Source of the DNA: Ktedonobacter racemifer DSM 44963
GTDB lineage: Bacteria > Chloroflexota > Ktedonobacteria > Ktedonobacterales > Ktedonobacteraceae
NCBI RefSeq assembly: GCF_000178855.1
Contig: NZ_ADVG01000003.1
Coordinates: 1,860,001 to 1,924,000, forward strand
Length of the DNA stretch: 64,000 bases
Reading direction: 5' to 3'
The translations under genes and the position numbers were made by a program. Position 1 is the stretch's first letter. Every line of letters begins with the position of its first letter. This document shows, piece after piece, positions 1 through 8,484 of the stretch. The notes below the pieces were generated by a model. That model was given only the letters and a program-made list of their open reading frames with translations, did no database searches and had not been told where the DNA came from.

Positions 1-726
1 TTTGTAGACCTTGCTGAGATGGAGGTAGCGACGTGACTTTTTCTTGCATTTGTCCCGCTTGGAACGAATCCTATCCAACTGTTTGTTATACCAGCGCGAT
101 CCTTTAAAGCCGCCAATGGTATATATTCGCCCCTGCTCGTTGATGCCTGTTGCCAGGGTTTTGATACCAAGATCAAAGGCGACCGTTCCATCTGTCTCGC
201 AGTCTTTCTCTTTGCGCTCTCTCACAAACGAGGCAAAGTAGTTGCCTCTGGCATCGCGGCTGATAGCAACTTCTTTGAACTGTTCTGGTGGCACTTCAGT
301 CAGGCGTGCAATGATATTGGGATACAGCTTATTTTTGCCCTTGCCTCCGGTGGGCAAAATGAGCTTATCGCCTTCAATTTTGAGGTACATTGCCGGATAG
401 CAAAGCGTGAAAAAGCAGTGACGTGGGCGTACTCGTGGGAATCCCGGTTTCTCCCCTGCTTTGACCCGGCGATAGAATGCTTTCATCGCGCCATCCAGAC
501 GATAGTAGACCTCTTGCAACAGTTTGCCATATACCTGAACCAGATCAGGATCGTGCTGCTTGCTTTCTTGCAAACTTCGTTTGGCCTCGTAGAGGTCCCA
601 TTTCTCACCCTCTCTGAGTCGCATTACCCACCAGTTGTAGAGCGCTCGACACTTGCCTTGCATGAATTCCAGAGTGGCGGTATCTTGCTCAGAAATGTCA
701 ATTCTGATCTTTTTGCAAAGCAGCAT
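1..726 (-). CDS. tnpB: TnpB (IS607-type element), 3' end beyond the window
   Basis: RNA-guided nuclease of the TnpB family, accessory protein of an IS607-type transposon. The frame is open from the ATG at 726 to the window edge (242 codons). The N-terminal part contains the typical 'CRALYNWWVMRLREG' helix, and the RuvC-I motif is 'AFDLGIKTLAT', with the catalytic Asp near residue 187. RuvC-II, the zinc finger and RuvC-III lie outside the window, so intactness cannot be judged. The start overlaps the 3' end of the serine recombinase gene by 29 bp, the usual tnpA-tnpB arrangement of IS607. The family is clear. Confidence 0.85.
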   Translation of the reverse strand, partial: MLLCKKIRIDISEQDTATLEFMQGKCRALYNWWVMRLREGEKWDLYEAKRSLQESKQHDPDLVQVYGKLLQEVYYRLDGAMKAFYRRVKAGEKPGFPRVRPRHCFFTLCYPAMYLKIEGDKLILPTGGKGKNKLYPNIIARLTEVPPEQFKEVAISRDARGNYFASFVRERKEKDCETDGTVAFDLGIKTLATGINEQGRIYTIGGFKGSRWYNKQLDRIRSKRDKCKKKSRRYLHLSKVYK

Positions 727-1312
727 CTTTGAGAACCTTTTTGTAGGAACGCAAACCATGGAGCCGGGCCGAAAACGCGGTCACAATCGCAATGAAGTCT
801 CGTACCAGTTCTTGCTCAGGGGAAAGGTTCTCGCCATTGATGACGATGAGTTCGGTACGGTGCCGCTCGCAAAACGCTTCAAAGTATTCATAACCAAAGC
901 GCACTAACCGATCCCGATGGGCAAGAACGATACAACGCACCTGACCAAGCTCTACCATCTCCATGAGACGATGAAACTGTTTGCGTTTGTAGTTGAGCCC
1001 ACTGCCAATATCCGACATCCATTCATCGACCTTGAGCGAATACTGGTGGCAATAGGCTTCTAACGCTTTTGTTTGATTGACCAGATCAGGCTTTTGAGCA
1101 ATCCCAGAAACACGCGAGTAAGCAATGGTAAGTCCCTGCTCCGACGCTTTCAACCCGCGATACTCAAGGTACTGATCGTGCGTATAATAACGCCTGTTCG
1201 ATTGTGGAGAACGGTGGGCAATTAATTTGCCTTCACGGTCCCACTTTTGGAGCGTTTTGGTGGACTTGCCAATAAGCTTCCCAAACGCTTGTATATCATA
1301 TGTGTTCTTCAT
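698..1312 (-). CDS. tnpA: IS607-family serine recombinase TnpA
   Basis: Serine recombinase that moves the IS607 element. A MerR-like DNA-binding helix-turn-helix is N-terminal ('FGKLIGKSTKTLQKWDREG', then 'RRYYTHDQY'). The resolvase catalytic domain follows, with the active-site serine in 'AYSRVSG' and the arginine-rich 'LAHRDRLVRFGYEYF' block. At about 204 aa it is full length for the family. ATG 1312 is preferred over an in-frame GTG two codons upstream because it begins the conserved domain. It is followed directly by tnpB with an overlap, so the pair is probably one transcript. Confidence 0.88.
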   Translation of the reverse strand: MKNTYDIQAFGKLIGKSTKTLQKWDREGKLIAHRSPQSNRRYYTHDQYLEYRGLKASEQGLTIAYSRVSGIAQKPDLVNQTKALEAYCHQYSLKVDEWMSDIGSGLNYKRKQFHRLMEMVELGQVRCIVLAHRDRLVRFGYEYFEAFCERHRTELIVINGENLSPEQELVRDFIAIVTAFSARLHGLRSYKKVLKDAALQKDQN

Positions 1313-1422
1313 AAGCACATTTTAACACAATTGAGTGATTATGTCAAAACTGTTTTACACTACCCTTTCATGCATTAAAGAAATCTAATCTACTATCTTA
1401 AACGCATCAATAGAGCCAGAGC

Positions 1423-1469
1423 TAACAAGCAAGGCCATAACTTGAAGAAAGTTGCGGCCCTGCTTGTTA
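1423..1469. repeat. 14-bp imperfect inverted repeat between two transposon genes
   Basis: TAACAAGCAAGGCC at 1423-1436 pairs with GGCCCTGCTTGTTA at 1456-1469 with one mismatch, separated by 19 bp. It lies between the divergent IS607 tnpA and the next tnpB. It could be a subterminal hairpin of one of the elements or a terminator. The sequence does not decide. Confidence 0.5.
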
Positions 1470-1630
1470 GATCTGCTATTTATCTTCACCAAAAAGGCGG
1501 TCTATATCTCCAGCAGCTTCTTTATGTTGATCTGGTGTGGGAAACGTTTCTAAGAAATGATGTCGAATATTGACATGTACTGGCATTTATAGTACGATAC
1601 AGTGAAATAAATGTGAAAGAGGTGCTAGAG

Positions 1631-2836
1631 GTGCAACTCGTTGAGCGGCATATCATCTGCAAAGGTGATTCTCGGTATGCTGCCATAGATGCAGCCTCCT
1701 TCGCATCCAAAAACCTCTATAATCTCGCGAACTACCACATGCGCCAATCCTTCATCCATACGGGAAAGTACCTGAGCTCTGTCGATGTCTATCATCTGGT
1801 GAAGGACACTGATGCTTACAAAGCCTTACCGCGTAAAGTGAGCAATGATGTCCTTCGACTTCTTGAAAAGAACTGGAAGGCATTTCGTAAAGGGCTTGCA
1901 GCATGGTTTGAAGACCCCTCCAAGTTTGAAGGCCGTCCCAAGGTGCCTAAATACAAAGACAAGCAAAAAGGGCGCAATATCCTCATATACGATATCCAAG
2001 CCATCTCGAAAAAAGCCCTCAAGAAGCAAGGAATGATTGCTCCATCCCTACTAGGAATCGAGATACCTACGAAGCAGGCTCACGTCAAACAAGCCCGTAT
2101 CATCCCTCGCAGCGGGTTCTATGTGGTAGAAGTGGTCTATGAGCAAGAACCCAAACAGGCAGCCGTCGATCCCTTGCTCGTCGCTGGTATCGACATTGGA
2201 TTGAACAACGTAGCAACGCTAACATCAAACAAAGCAGGCTTTACGCCTTGGCTGGTTAACGGGCGTCCGCTTAAGCACATCAACCAATGGTATAACAAAG
2301 AACGTGCACGGTTGCAGAGCCATCTCAGTAAGCACAAGCGTCATACCTCCACTCGTTTAGAACGCCTTACCAATAAGCGCACACGCAAAATTGATCATTA
2401 CTTGCACACCCACAGCCATCGCCTCATCGAGCATCTGATAGAGGAAGGCATAGGAACATTGGTGATCGGGAAGAACGACGGCTGGAAGCAAGAAATCAAC
2501 ATAGGGAATCGCAACAATCAACAGTTTGTGCAAATCCCCTTTGCTCGCTTCATTGATATGCTCAGATATAAAGCAGAACTGGTGGGAATACATGTGATTC
2601 TACAAGAAGAAAGCTACACTTACTGGTGTAGCTTTCTTGATCTTGAGCCACTTTGCCATCATGAGCACTACCTGGGCAAACGCATCAAACGTGGCTTGTT
2701 TCGTACCAGTACTGGCAGGCGTATCAATGCCGATGTCAATGGCAGTTTGAACATTCTTCGAAAAGCAATCCCTGAATCCTTCGGGCAAGGGATCGTGGGC
2801 GTGGCAGTCCGTCCAGTGGGTGCTCCCACATACTGA
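1631..2836 (+). CDS. tnpB: TnpB, IS200/IS605-type, stand-alone
   Basis: TnpB-family RuvC nuclease of about 401 aa, without an adjacent tnpA. The RuvC-I motif is 'GIDIGLNNVATL'. The middle segment 'LVIGKNDGWKQEINIG' and 'EESYTYWCSFLDLEP' define the subgroup in which Asn replaces the usual RuvC-II Glu and an 'EESYT' glutamate follows. RuvC-III is 'INADVNGSLNILRK'. The zinc-finger region has only partly conserved cysteines. GTG 1631 is preferred because AAAGAGG lies 8 bp upstream. An in-frame GTG at 1613 is possible. The C-terminal tail is typical of tnpB genes that run into the element's right end, so a guide RNA, if any, would overlap or follow it. Confidence 0.85.
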   Translation: MQLVERHIICKGDSRYAAIDAASFASKNLYNLANYHMRQSFIHTGKYLSSVDVYHLVKDTDAYKALPRKVSNDVLRLLEKNWKAFRKGLAAWFEDPSKFEGRPKVPKYKDKQKGRNILIYDIQAISKKALKKQGMIAPSLLGIEIPTKQAHVKQARIIPRSGFYVVEVVYEQEPKQAAVDPLLVAGIDIGLNNVATLTSNKAGFTPWLVNGRPLKHINQWYNKERARLQSHLSKHKRHTSTRLERLTNKRTRKIDHYLHTHSHRLIEHLIEEGIGTLVIGKNDGWKQEINIGNRNNQQFVQIPFARFIDMLRYKAELVGIHVILQEESYTYWCSFLDLEPLCHHEHYLGKRIKRGLFRTSTGRRINADVNGSLNILRKAIPESFGQGIVGVAVRPVGAPTY

Positions 2837-2895
2837 GCAATGCTTGTCATTGTTTAGATGAACTGTAGCATGCCCTGTAAATATTGAGATTCGAT

Positions 2896-3028
2896 GGGTC
2901 TCCCGCTCCTTTGGTGAATGATGAGCTTATCAGGAGGGAGCTCTTTTTCGCAATCGGCTCCCGGATCTCTACAGATCTTTTCCCGATCTTGTTATTGCAG
3001 ACCTTATCACCAAAGGAGCGGAAGACCC
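2896..3028. repeat. Short inverted-repeat element (MITE-like), copy 1
   Basis: A 133-bp unit bounded by 22-bp inverted ends (2896-2917 and 3007-3028, one mismatch) starting GGGTCTCCCGCTCCTTTGG. The first 35 bp match, with three differences, the reverse complement of the right end of a second copy at 39863-39985. The interiors differ. No ORF of its own is recognised. It is probably a non-autonomous element whose parent is not in the window. Confidence 0.7.
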
Positions 3029-3168
3029 ACTATCCGTGGCGAGTTTTGCTTCAGGGCTATCTGGAGGAAGAGACATGTCGTCGATAGCACATTCCTTGAT
3101 GAAAGAAGAATCCCCCTGGATTTTATCCGGGGGAGTGTCAAGTCGTAAATCAGGTTACTCGCCCTCGT

Positions 3169-3246
3169 TTCCCCTAATATGCGCTTCCCCCTCCTACCAG
3201 AGGTGCATGCACCTCTGGTAGGAGGGGGAAGCGCATATTAGGGGAA
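3169..3246. terminator. 78-bp perfect palindrome between convergent genes
   Basis: Both 39-base halves are exact reverse complements with no loop (centre between 3207 and 3208). It lies between the 3' end of a plus-strand tnpB and the 3' end of the minus-strand FAD oxidase. A bidirectional terminator is the simplest role. The perfect symmetry without a spacer is unusual for one. Confidence 0.6.
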
Positions 3247-3294
3247 GATTTTCGGCACCTTCTTTCGCTCCGTTTTCTCGTAGTGATAGATGGG

Positions 3295-4686
3295 CTATTT
3301 CTGGCGAGGGAAGATATTCTGACCCGGAGTCAGAATATCGTCGGGGTCGAAGCGCTGTTTGGCGCGTTGTAGACCTACCCATTGGGGGCCAAAGTGCGCT
3401 TGCCAGTCGGCAGGTGTGAGGTTAAGCGTGCCGATGGGGTAGCAGGTGGCTCCTAGAGCCCGGCTGCGCTCGTAGAGCTGGCGATTGTGCTCTATCGCTT
3501 GTGCCAGGGTCCCCGAGGAGGGAGCGAGAGAACGCAGGATATCGAACAGGAAGAACGTTCCTTCAGCAGGCGCAGGCAGTAGCGGCGCGCGGAAAGAAGC
3601 GCTGTCGAGCCCGTAAAGGAGTATGGGCATCAGGCCAAAGTCGATGGGCGAAATCTCTGCCAGCGCCTCGCTCACGAACGGCTCGATCTTTGAATCGGGC
3701 ACGAATACGTCGAACCAGGGATGCTGTTGATCCCAGGCGCCCTGCGCCTTGAGTCCGTCTACTTGTAGGACTACCCGGTTGGCGAAGGTGAGGTAGGTCA
3801 TATCCTCTACCTGCTCTATGCCTGCAATGAAGCCCAAATGTGCGAGTAACTGTGCGTTGTCGGGGTGCTGCGCCGACGAGGTGTAGAAAATGGTGCCCTC
3901 TAGCATGTAGCCCCAGGTGCCTTGCGGGGTCGGGATGATGTAGCCGAGGAGATAATCAAAGCGTCCATCCCGCATCAGGAGCCGTTGATCATGCAGCATC
4001 GCTCCGACGTGAGGATAGAACAGGTGAAATACACGCGCGTGCGTGGGCGCGGGCACGAGCCGGAGGGTCGCCTTGACGATCATGCCACACTGCCCCAGCC
4101 CTGCCAGGACGTTATGAAAGAGGTCGGGCTGCTGCTGAGGGGAACATGTCTCAAGCTTGCCCTCGCCCGTCACCACCTCGAGTGCCAGCACGTTATCAAC
4201 AATGGGTCCATAGCGATAGCTCGTACCACCTATGCCTCCTACGGAAAGCACGCCTCCAATCGAGAGCCCAGTAAAGTCCGTCAGCACTGGGGGAGTGAGA
4301 CCTTGAGCGAGCGTGGCCTGTAAAAGCGTGCTCCAGAGCGCTCCAGCCTCGACTTCGACGCAATCCGCGTGAATGGCGGTGATGGCGTTGAGCGATGTTA
4401 GATGAACAACGATTCCCCCCTCTACCTGGGCCTGCCCACTTGTTGAATGTCCCTGACCACGCGGCGCGACGGTAAGGCCGTGCTGGCGCGCATACTGAAC
4501 GACGCGTACGACATCATCTACTGAGCGTGGTGAGAGCACCGCGGACGGGACGCGATGAACAAGATGTCCAAAGTCGTCCGAGGCCAATCTCCGATCTCCC
4601 TCCTCTGTCGAGAAGATACCTTCAAATATGGGAAGATCAGCATGGGCGGGCGGTTGCGTATCGACGTGGGAACCATCATGGCTCAT
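3295..4686 (-). CDS. FAD-linked oxidase, cytokinin-dehydrogenase-like
   Basis: Flavoprotein of the PCMH/VAO type, about 463 aa. The FAD-binding domain carries 'APRGQGHSTSGQAQVEGG'. The His of GHS is the residue that binds FAD covalently in plant cytokinin dehydrogenases, and the C-terminal 'FDPDDILTPGQNIF' is also typical of that family. No signal peptide is seen, so it is probably cytosolic. ATG 4686 is chosen because AAAGGA lies about 9 bp upstream. A longer frame reaches 4851 but its extra N-terminus shows no domain. The substrate could be a cytokinin-like amine or another alcohol/amine, because bacterial members are often misnamed. It stands alone between mobile elements. Confidence 0.8.
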   Translation of the reverse strand: MSHDGSHVDTQPPAHADLPIFEGIFSTEEGDRRLASDDFGHLVHRVPSAVLSPRSVDDVVRVVQYARQHGLTVAPRGQGHSTSGQAQVEGGIVVHLTSLNAITAIHADCVEVEAGALWSTLLQATLAQGLTPPVLTDFTGLSIGGVLSVGGIGGTSYRYGPIVDNVLALEVVTGEGKLETCSPQQQPDLFHNVLAGLGQCGMIVKATLRLVPAPTHARVFHLFYPHVGAMLHDQRLLMRDGRFDYLLGYIIPTPQGTWGYMLEGTIFYTSSAQHPDNAQLLAHLGFIAGIEQVEDMTYLTFANRVVLQVDGLKAQGAWDQQHPWFDVFVPDSKIEPFVSEALAEISPIDFGLMPILLYGLDSASFRAPLLPAPAEGTFFLFDILRSLAPSSGTLAQAIEHNRQLYERSRALGATCYPIGTLNLTPADWQAHFGPQWVGLQRAKQRFDPDDILTPGQNIFPRQK

Positions 4687-4944
4687 CTTGGCGAATCCTT
4701 TCTTTGTCTCAGGACAAGGAAGAATGTGAAATAAGGTGATACATAGTACTAGGCGACAGGAGAGTGTACTGCTACCTTTCTCATACTCGAACGTGCGTAA
4801 ACACCCCCGAGCGGTCAGTTCTTCCTGCTTCATCGTCGATAGCCAGCGCACGGGAACCTTTGGATCAGCCCTCCCGTTTTGGTCTCACATCAACTCCCCA
4901 GGCATTTTACGTCCGGCGGTAGCCACTCTCCAGGACGGCCAGCT

Positions 4945-6240
4945 TTACGCGTGAAGCTGGCGAAGCTGTTGTGTTGCGAACCACAGCAAATTCAAGGCGG
5001 CATTGAGATCCCGGTCGATGACCAGCCTACAGGCCAAGCACTCATAGGTGCGGTGTTTGAGCGGCATGCGCTTTTTGACATGCCCACAGCACGAACAGCG
5101 TTTGGTCGAAGGGAACCAGCGCGAGGCGATGAAGAGACCGCCCCCGACGTTGGCCACTTTGGTCTTGAGGAACTGCAACAGTTGCCCCATCGCGGCATCG
5201 GCCACCGCACGCGAGAGCTTCCGGTTGGCCATCATCCCCAGGATGTTGAGGTCTTCGATGCCGATGGCCCCACAGGTTTGCGCTAGTTCGGTCGTGAACT
5301 TGTGCTGCACATCCCGCCGGATGTTGGCGATCTGCTGATGCTTGCGTGCGACCTTGAGTCGTTGCTTCTCGTAATTCTTACTGAACACGGTTCGCCTGGT
5401 TTGCGGGTCTTTCGTCTTCTGTTTCTTTGACAGCTTGCGTTGCAGCTTGCCGAGTTTCTTGAGATGGAGCGCTAAAGGCCTTTGGTTCTCAAGCCTGCGC
5501 CCATCGCTCACCACAGCAGCTTGCTTTACGCCCACATCTACCCCCACCACTGCTTCGGGCGTTGTGGGGCGCTCCCGTGTGATGTCTCCTTGGATGGAGA
5601 CGTACCAGTGCCCCGCTTCACAGCAGACCGTCGCCCCCAGGATCTTGACCCGTTCGCACACGACGTGCTTGCGCGTGTTTCGCTTCTTCGTGGGAGTGGT
5701 GGCTTTCCCCTTTTCGACGAAGCGCAGTTTTTCGGCGATGTTCACCGTTCCCAGTCTGCGTAAGAGCTTGCCTCGGTCCTTCTTCATTTGGCGCTGATCG
5801 AGGATGAAGCGGCCAAGTCCGGGAATCGAGATCCAATGGCTTCCCAAGGTGAATTTATCGTTGGAGAGATAAAACGAGTCGTGCGACTTGCCCTTTTTCT
5901 TGTACTGCGGGTAGTTCGCTCGGCCCGCAAAGAAGTTGTCATAGGCGTTTTTGAGGTCATCGAACGCACCCTCCACCACACACTTCGTCACCTGATAGGT
6001 CCACGGATACTCCTGCTCCCGGATCTGGTTGAATTGCTTCTTGAGTGCGAGGGCATGTGGCGGTTTGAGCACGCGCTGCTCTTGGGGAACGGTTTTCTGC
6101 TCAGCTTTATACACCTGATACTGCTTCTCCCACTGCTCCCGTCCCCAGTTGTAGATAAACCGCCTCGTGCCACAGGCTCGTTTGAGATACTCCACCTGTT
6201 CAGGGGTGGGGTTCATCCGGATCTTGTGCGCGGTTTTCAT
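4945..6240 (-). CDS. tnpB: TnpB of an IS607-like element
   Basis: Complete TnpB of about 431 aa. It has the N-terminal 'FIYNWGREQWEKQY' helix, RuvC-I 'VGVDVGVKQAAV', RuvC-II 'GAIGIEDLNILGM', and a four-cysteine zinc finger ('CSCCGHVKKR' and 'YECLACR') followed by RuvC-III 'VIDRDLNAALNLL'. All three acidic residues are present, so it is predicted to be active. Met at 6240 matches the family start. The frame extends to 6303, but that extension is out-of-frame recombinase sequence. The preceding tnpA is a remnant, so this nuclease outlived its recombinase. Confidence 0.88.
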   Translation of the reverse strand: MKTAHKIRMNPTPEQVEYLKRACGTRRFIYNWGREQWEKQYQVYKAEQKTVPQEQRVLKPPHALALKKQFNQIREQEYPWTYQVTKCVVEGAFDDLKNAYDNFFAGRANYPQYKKKGKSHDSFYLSNDKFTLGSHWISIPGLGRFILDQRQMKKDRGKLLRRLGTVNIAEKLRFVEKGKATTPTKKRNTRKHVVCERVKILGATVCCEAGHWYVSIQGDITRERPTTPEAVVGVDVGVKQAAVVSDGRRLENQRPLALHLKKLGKLQRKLSKKQKTKDPQTRRTVFSKNYEKQRLKVARKHQQIANIRRDVQHKFTTELAQTCGAIGIEDLNILGMMANRKLSRAVADAAMGQLLQFLKTKVANVGGGLFIASRWFPSTKRCSCCGHVKKRMPLKHRTYECLACRLVIDRDLNAALNLLWFATQQLRQLHA

Positions 6241-6488
6241 CCTTGAGCGCCTTTTCTCCCGCTTTGCGGGAATTCCAGTTGAGCAGGACTCGACACCCGG
6301 CAAGTAGCGATCGTTCGGTGAGCGGCTGGCAGCTTCGGAAGGTTGAGCGCCGTGGTCAGATCGACCTCATGAGAGGAGCGACGCCCAGAAAGCGTTCGTT
6401 TGGCTTTGAGCCTGCTTTCTCGGTCCCAGCGCTGCACTGTTTTCACGCTGACATCCACCTGCTTGGCAAACGGTACGACTGCGTACAT
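6237..6488 (-). pseudogene. Remnant of IS607 serine recombinase tnpA
   Basis: The N-terminal MerR-like helix-turn-helix is recognisable ('VPFAKQVDVSVKTVQRWDRES'), followed by 'TIATCRVSSPAQ', the start of the catalytic domain with its serine. The reading then leaves the family after about 10 residues and stops at 6237, so nearly the whole resolvase domain is deleted. It overlaps the start of the intact tnpB, as in complete IS607 elements. Confidence 0.75.
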
Positions 6489-6629
6489 CTCCTTATTCTC
6501 ACTTCCTTTCACACACGTTGTCAATACCTGGTATGTATCTCCATAGAGAAGACGCTTGGAACTGTACATTTTTGCACAGGAAGGTCCTTAGAGGGCGTTC
6601 ATCTCGCTGCTCGTCTCCATCCTTTATTG

Positions 6630-6994
6630 AAAGATCGACCTTCTCCAGAAGGGTCGACGTTTCGGGCATCGCCTGGAATGAGACCCCATGACGGCATGTG
6701 CCAGGAGACGGGAAGGGGGTCATGTCTTGATGAGTGGCTCCCTTTCTGTATTTTTGCATACGTTTGGCTGGCAATTGTTACTATGGGAGAGACGTGAAAA
6801 ATACGAATAGTTCTCGCTGGAAAAGAAGTTGATGCCCAAAAATACAAAAATTTTGTAAAATGACCATGTGTACTAAAACGGTGCGGGGCCTATATTGAGC
6901 TGAACTTTGTGAAGCATCTGACCCCGTTTCGATGCTCATGTGTGCGTTTTTGAAGTGCAAGGAGAAGGCCTTTTGCAACTGAGCATTATCACAG
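6630..6994. repeat. Dispersed ~330-bp repeat R1, copy 1
   Basis: A near-identical block occurs here, at 32131-32438 and at 61731-62065. It includes a conserved stretch around 'GGCAATTGTTACTATGG' and an AT-rich core near 'AAAAATACAAAAATTTTG'. Open frames cross it in different frames in the three copies (small indels), so it is probably non-coding. Copies 1 and 3 share a longer right side that runs into the first codons of a sugar isomerase. Copy 2 diverges earlier. Confidence 0.75.
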
Positions 6995-7147
6995 GTAAAC
7001 CAGTTCCGTGCTCTCGCGGCGGACGGCTACGAGGGAACAATATCACTGGAGACGCACTATGCACACCCTGATGGTGGCACAGAGCAGGCTACACGCGAAT
7101 CGTTTGCCTCGCTGCTCACACTCTTGCGGCAAGCGGGCGTCTCCTAG
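6973..7147 (+). pseudogene. Internally deleted sugar isomerase/epimerase
   Basis: Starts TTG with AGGAG 8 bp upstream and encodes 'LQLSIIT', identical to the start of the isomerase at 62044. It then jumps out of frame into a C-terminal segment of a xylose-isomerase-like TIM barrel ('FRALAADGYEGTISLETHY...TRESFASLLTLLRQAGVS', stop at 7145). The central ~200 codons are missing. It sits 45 bp before a Gfo/Idh/MocA gene, a common partner in sugar or inositol catabolism, so it was probably the first gene of that operon. Confidence 0.72.
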
Positions 7148-7192
7148 CGTTAATGCTTGCGACCTTTCTACAGGCACTCCTTGAAAGAATGA

Positions 7193-8302
7193 ATGGGTAC
7201 CTTGATGCGACAACCACGCCTACGATACGCCGTTATTGGCGCCGGAGCCGGTATTCTGAATGCTCACCGGCCCGCGCTAGCTCTACCAGAAGTCGATCTT
7301 GCCGCCGTTGCCGATGTCAATGCTAGCGTTGGTAGGCAGCGTGCGGAAGAACTGGGGTGCGCCTTTTACGGGGATTACCGCCAGATGCTTGCGGAGACGG
7401 GACCGGATGTTGTTGTCATTTTTACTCCCCCCTTTCTTCATGCCTCTATGGCGATCGATTCCCTGCGGGCCGGAAGCCATGTCCTGATCGAGAAGCCTAT
7501 GGCGGTTCAGGTTTCTGAGGCCGACGCTATGCTTGATGCCGCCAGGCAAAACCAGCGGTTGCTGGGTGTCTTCTTTCAGCATCGGTTTCGCCCAGAGGTC
7601 AATGCGGCCCGGCAGCTATTACAGCAACAAGTACTGGGGCAGATCCAGCGTGTTGAGCTCATCGCGACGTGGCCGCGCCCGGATAGCTACTTCAAGCTGG
7701 CGTCCTGGCGTGCTACATGGTGGGGCGAAGGGGGTGGTATCCTGACAAACCAGGCATCGCATAACCTCGATGTGCTCTGCTACCTGCTCGGGCAGCCCAC
7801 ACGCGTTGTCGCCTGGACGCGTCGTCTGCTTCATGCTATTGAGACGGAAGATACAGTACAGGCCATGTTAGAGTGGTCGGATGGTGCGTTAGGAATGCTC
7901 CATATCAGCACTGCCGAGGCAGACCGCCCCGAACGCCTGAAAATCGTGGGGACACATGGCTCCCTTGAGCTTGGGCCCGGCGAACTTACCGCTCAGATCC
8001 TTGATGTAGACATGCGGGATTACCAGGTACATTGTTCCGATCCCTATGAGAGTCCACGGGCACGCCCATATGAGGTGACATGGGAGGAGAGCACTGGTGA
8101 TCACGTTGCCGTCTACCGCGATTTCCACCAGGCTCTTTTGAATGGAACTGATCTCCGCTCCGATGGCATACACGGGCTAGAGGAATTGGAGTTAGCCAAC
8201 GCCATCAACTACTCCAGCTATAATCATCGCGAAGTTCTGTTCCCGCTGGACCAGCTCGACTATGCCACTCTGCTCGAAAGCCTGCGCCAGCAGAACAATT
8301 AA
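7193..8302 (+). CDS. Gfo/Idh/MocA-family NAD(P)-dependent oxidoreductase
   Basis: Sugar or cyclitol dehydrogenase of about 369 aa. The Rossmann fold starts 'YAVIGAGAGILNAH'. 'HVLIEKPMAV' holds the conserved EKP lysine that contacts cofactor and substrate. 'GGGILTNQASHNLDVLCYLLG' is the typical catalytic-domain segment with the His of the substrate site. The cytosolic protein probably oxidises or epimerises a sugar or inositol. The exact substrate cannot be read from sequence. The upstream isomerase remnant suggests a broken two-gene catabolic unit. ATG 7193 is the first start, with an in-frame ATG 4 codons later. Confidence 0.87.
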   Translation: MGTLMRQPRLRYAVIGAGAGILNAHRPALALPEVDLAAVADVNASVGRQRAEELGCAFYGDYRQMLAETGPDVVVIFTPPFLHASMAIDSLRAGSHVLIEKPMAVQVSEADAMLDAARQNQRLLGVFFQHRFRPEVNAARQLLQQQVLGQIQRVELIATWPRPDSYFKLASWRATWWGEGGGILTNQASHNLDVLCYLLGQPTRVVAWTRRLLHAIETEDTVQAMLEWSDGALGMLHISTAEADRPERLKIVGTHGSLELGPGELTAQILDVDMRDYQVHCSDPYESPRARPYEVTWEESTGDHVAVYRDFHQALLNGTDLRSDGIHGLEELELANAINYSSYNHREVLFPLDQLDYATLLESLRQQNN

Positions 8303-8327
8303 GCCAGCATTCTTATCAGTATATTCC

Positions 8328-8347
8328 CAGAGGGATTGCTCCCTCTG
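8328..8347. terminator. Hairpin between convergent genes
   Basis: CAGAGGGA, a 4-base loop, then TCCCTCTG: an 8-bp perfect stem 25 bp past the Gfo/Idh stop, between two genes that end towards each other. There is no strong T tract, so terminator is inferred from position and stem. Confidence 0.55.
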
Positions 8348-8484
8348 AGACTACACTCAAATTATTATATGAGCCATCAAAGCGGGTCAATCTCATCTTT
8401 AGACAAGCAGGCTGTATCCCTACATCTTTCCATGATGTTGGTCAAATTCGTACAACTTTACGAATTACTTTAATCTTCCAAACT

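Noticed and set aside
4752..4851. N-terminal extension of the FAD oxidase
   Set aside because: No signal peptide or domain, and a better-placed start with a ribosome site at 4686.
6241..6303. 21-residue extension on the IS607-type TnpB
   Set aside because: It is the recombinase remnant read in another frame. The family start is Met at 6240.
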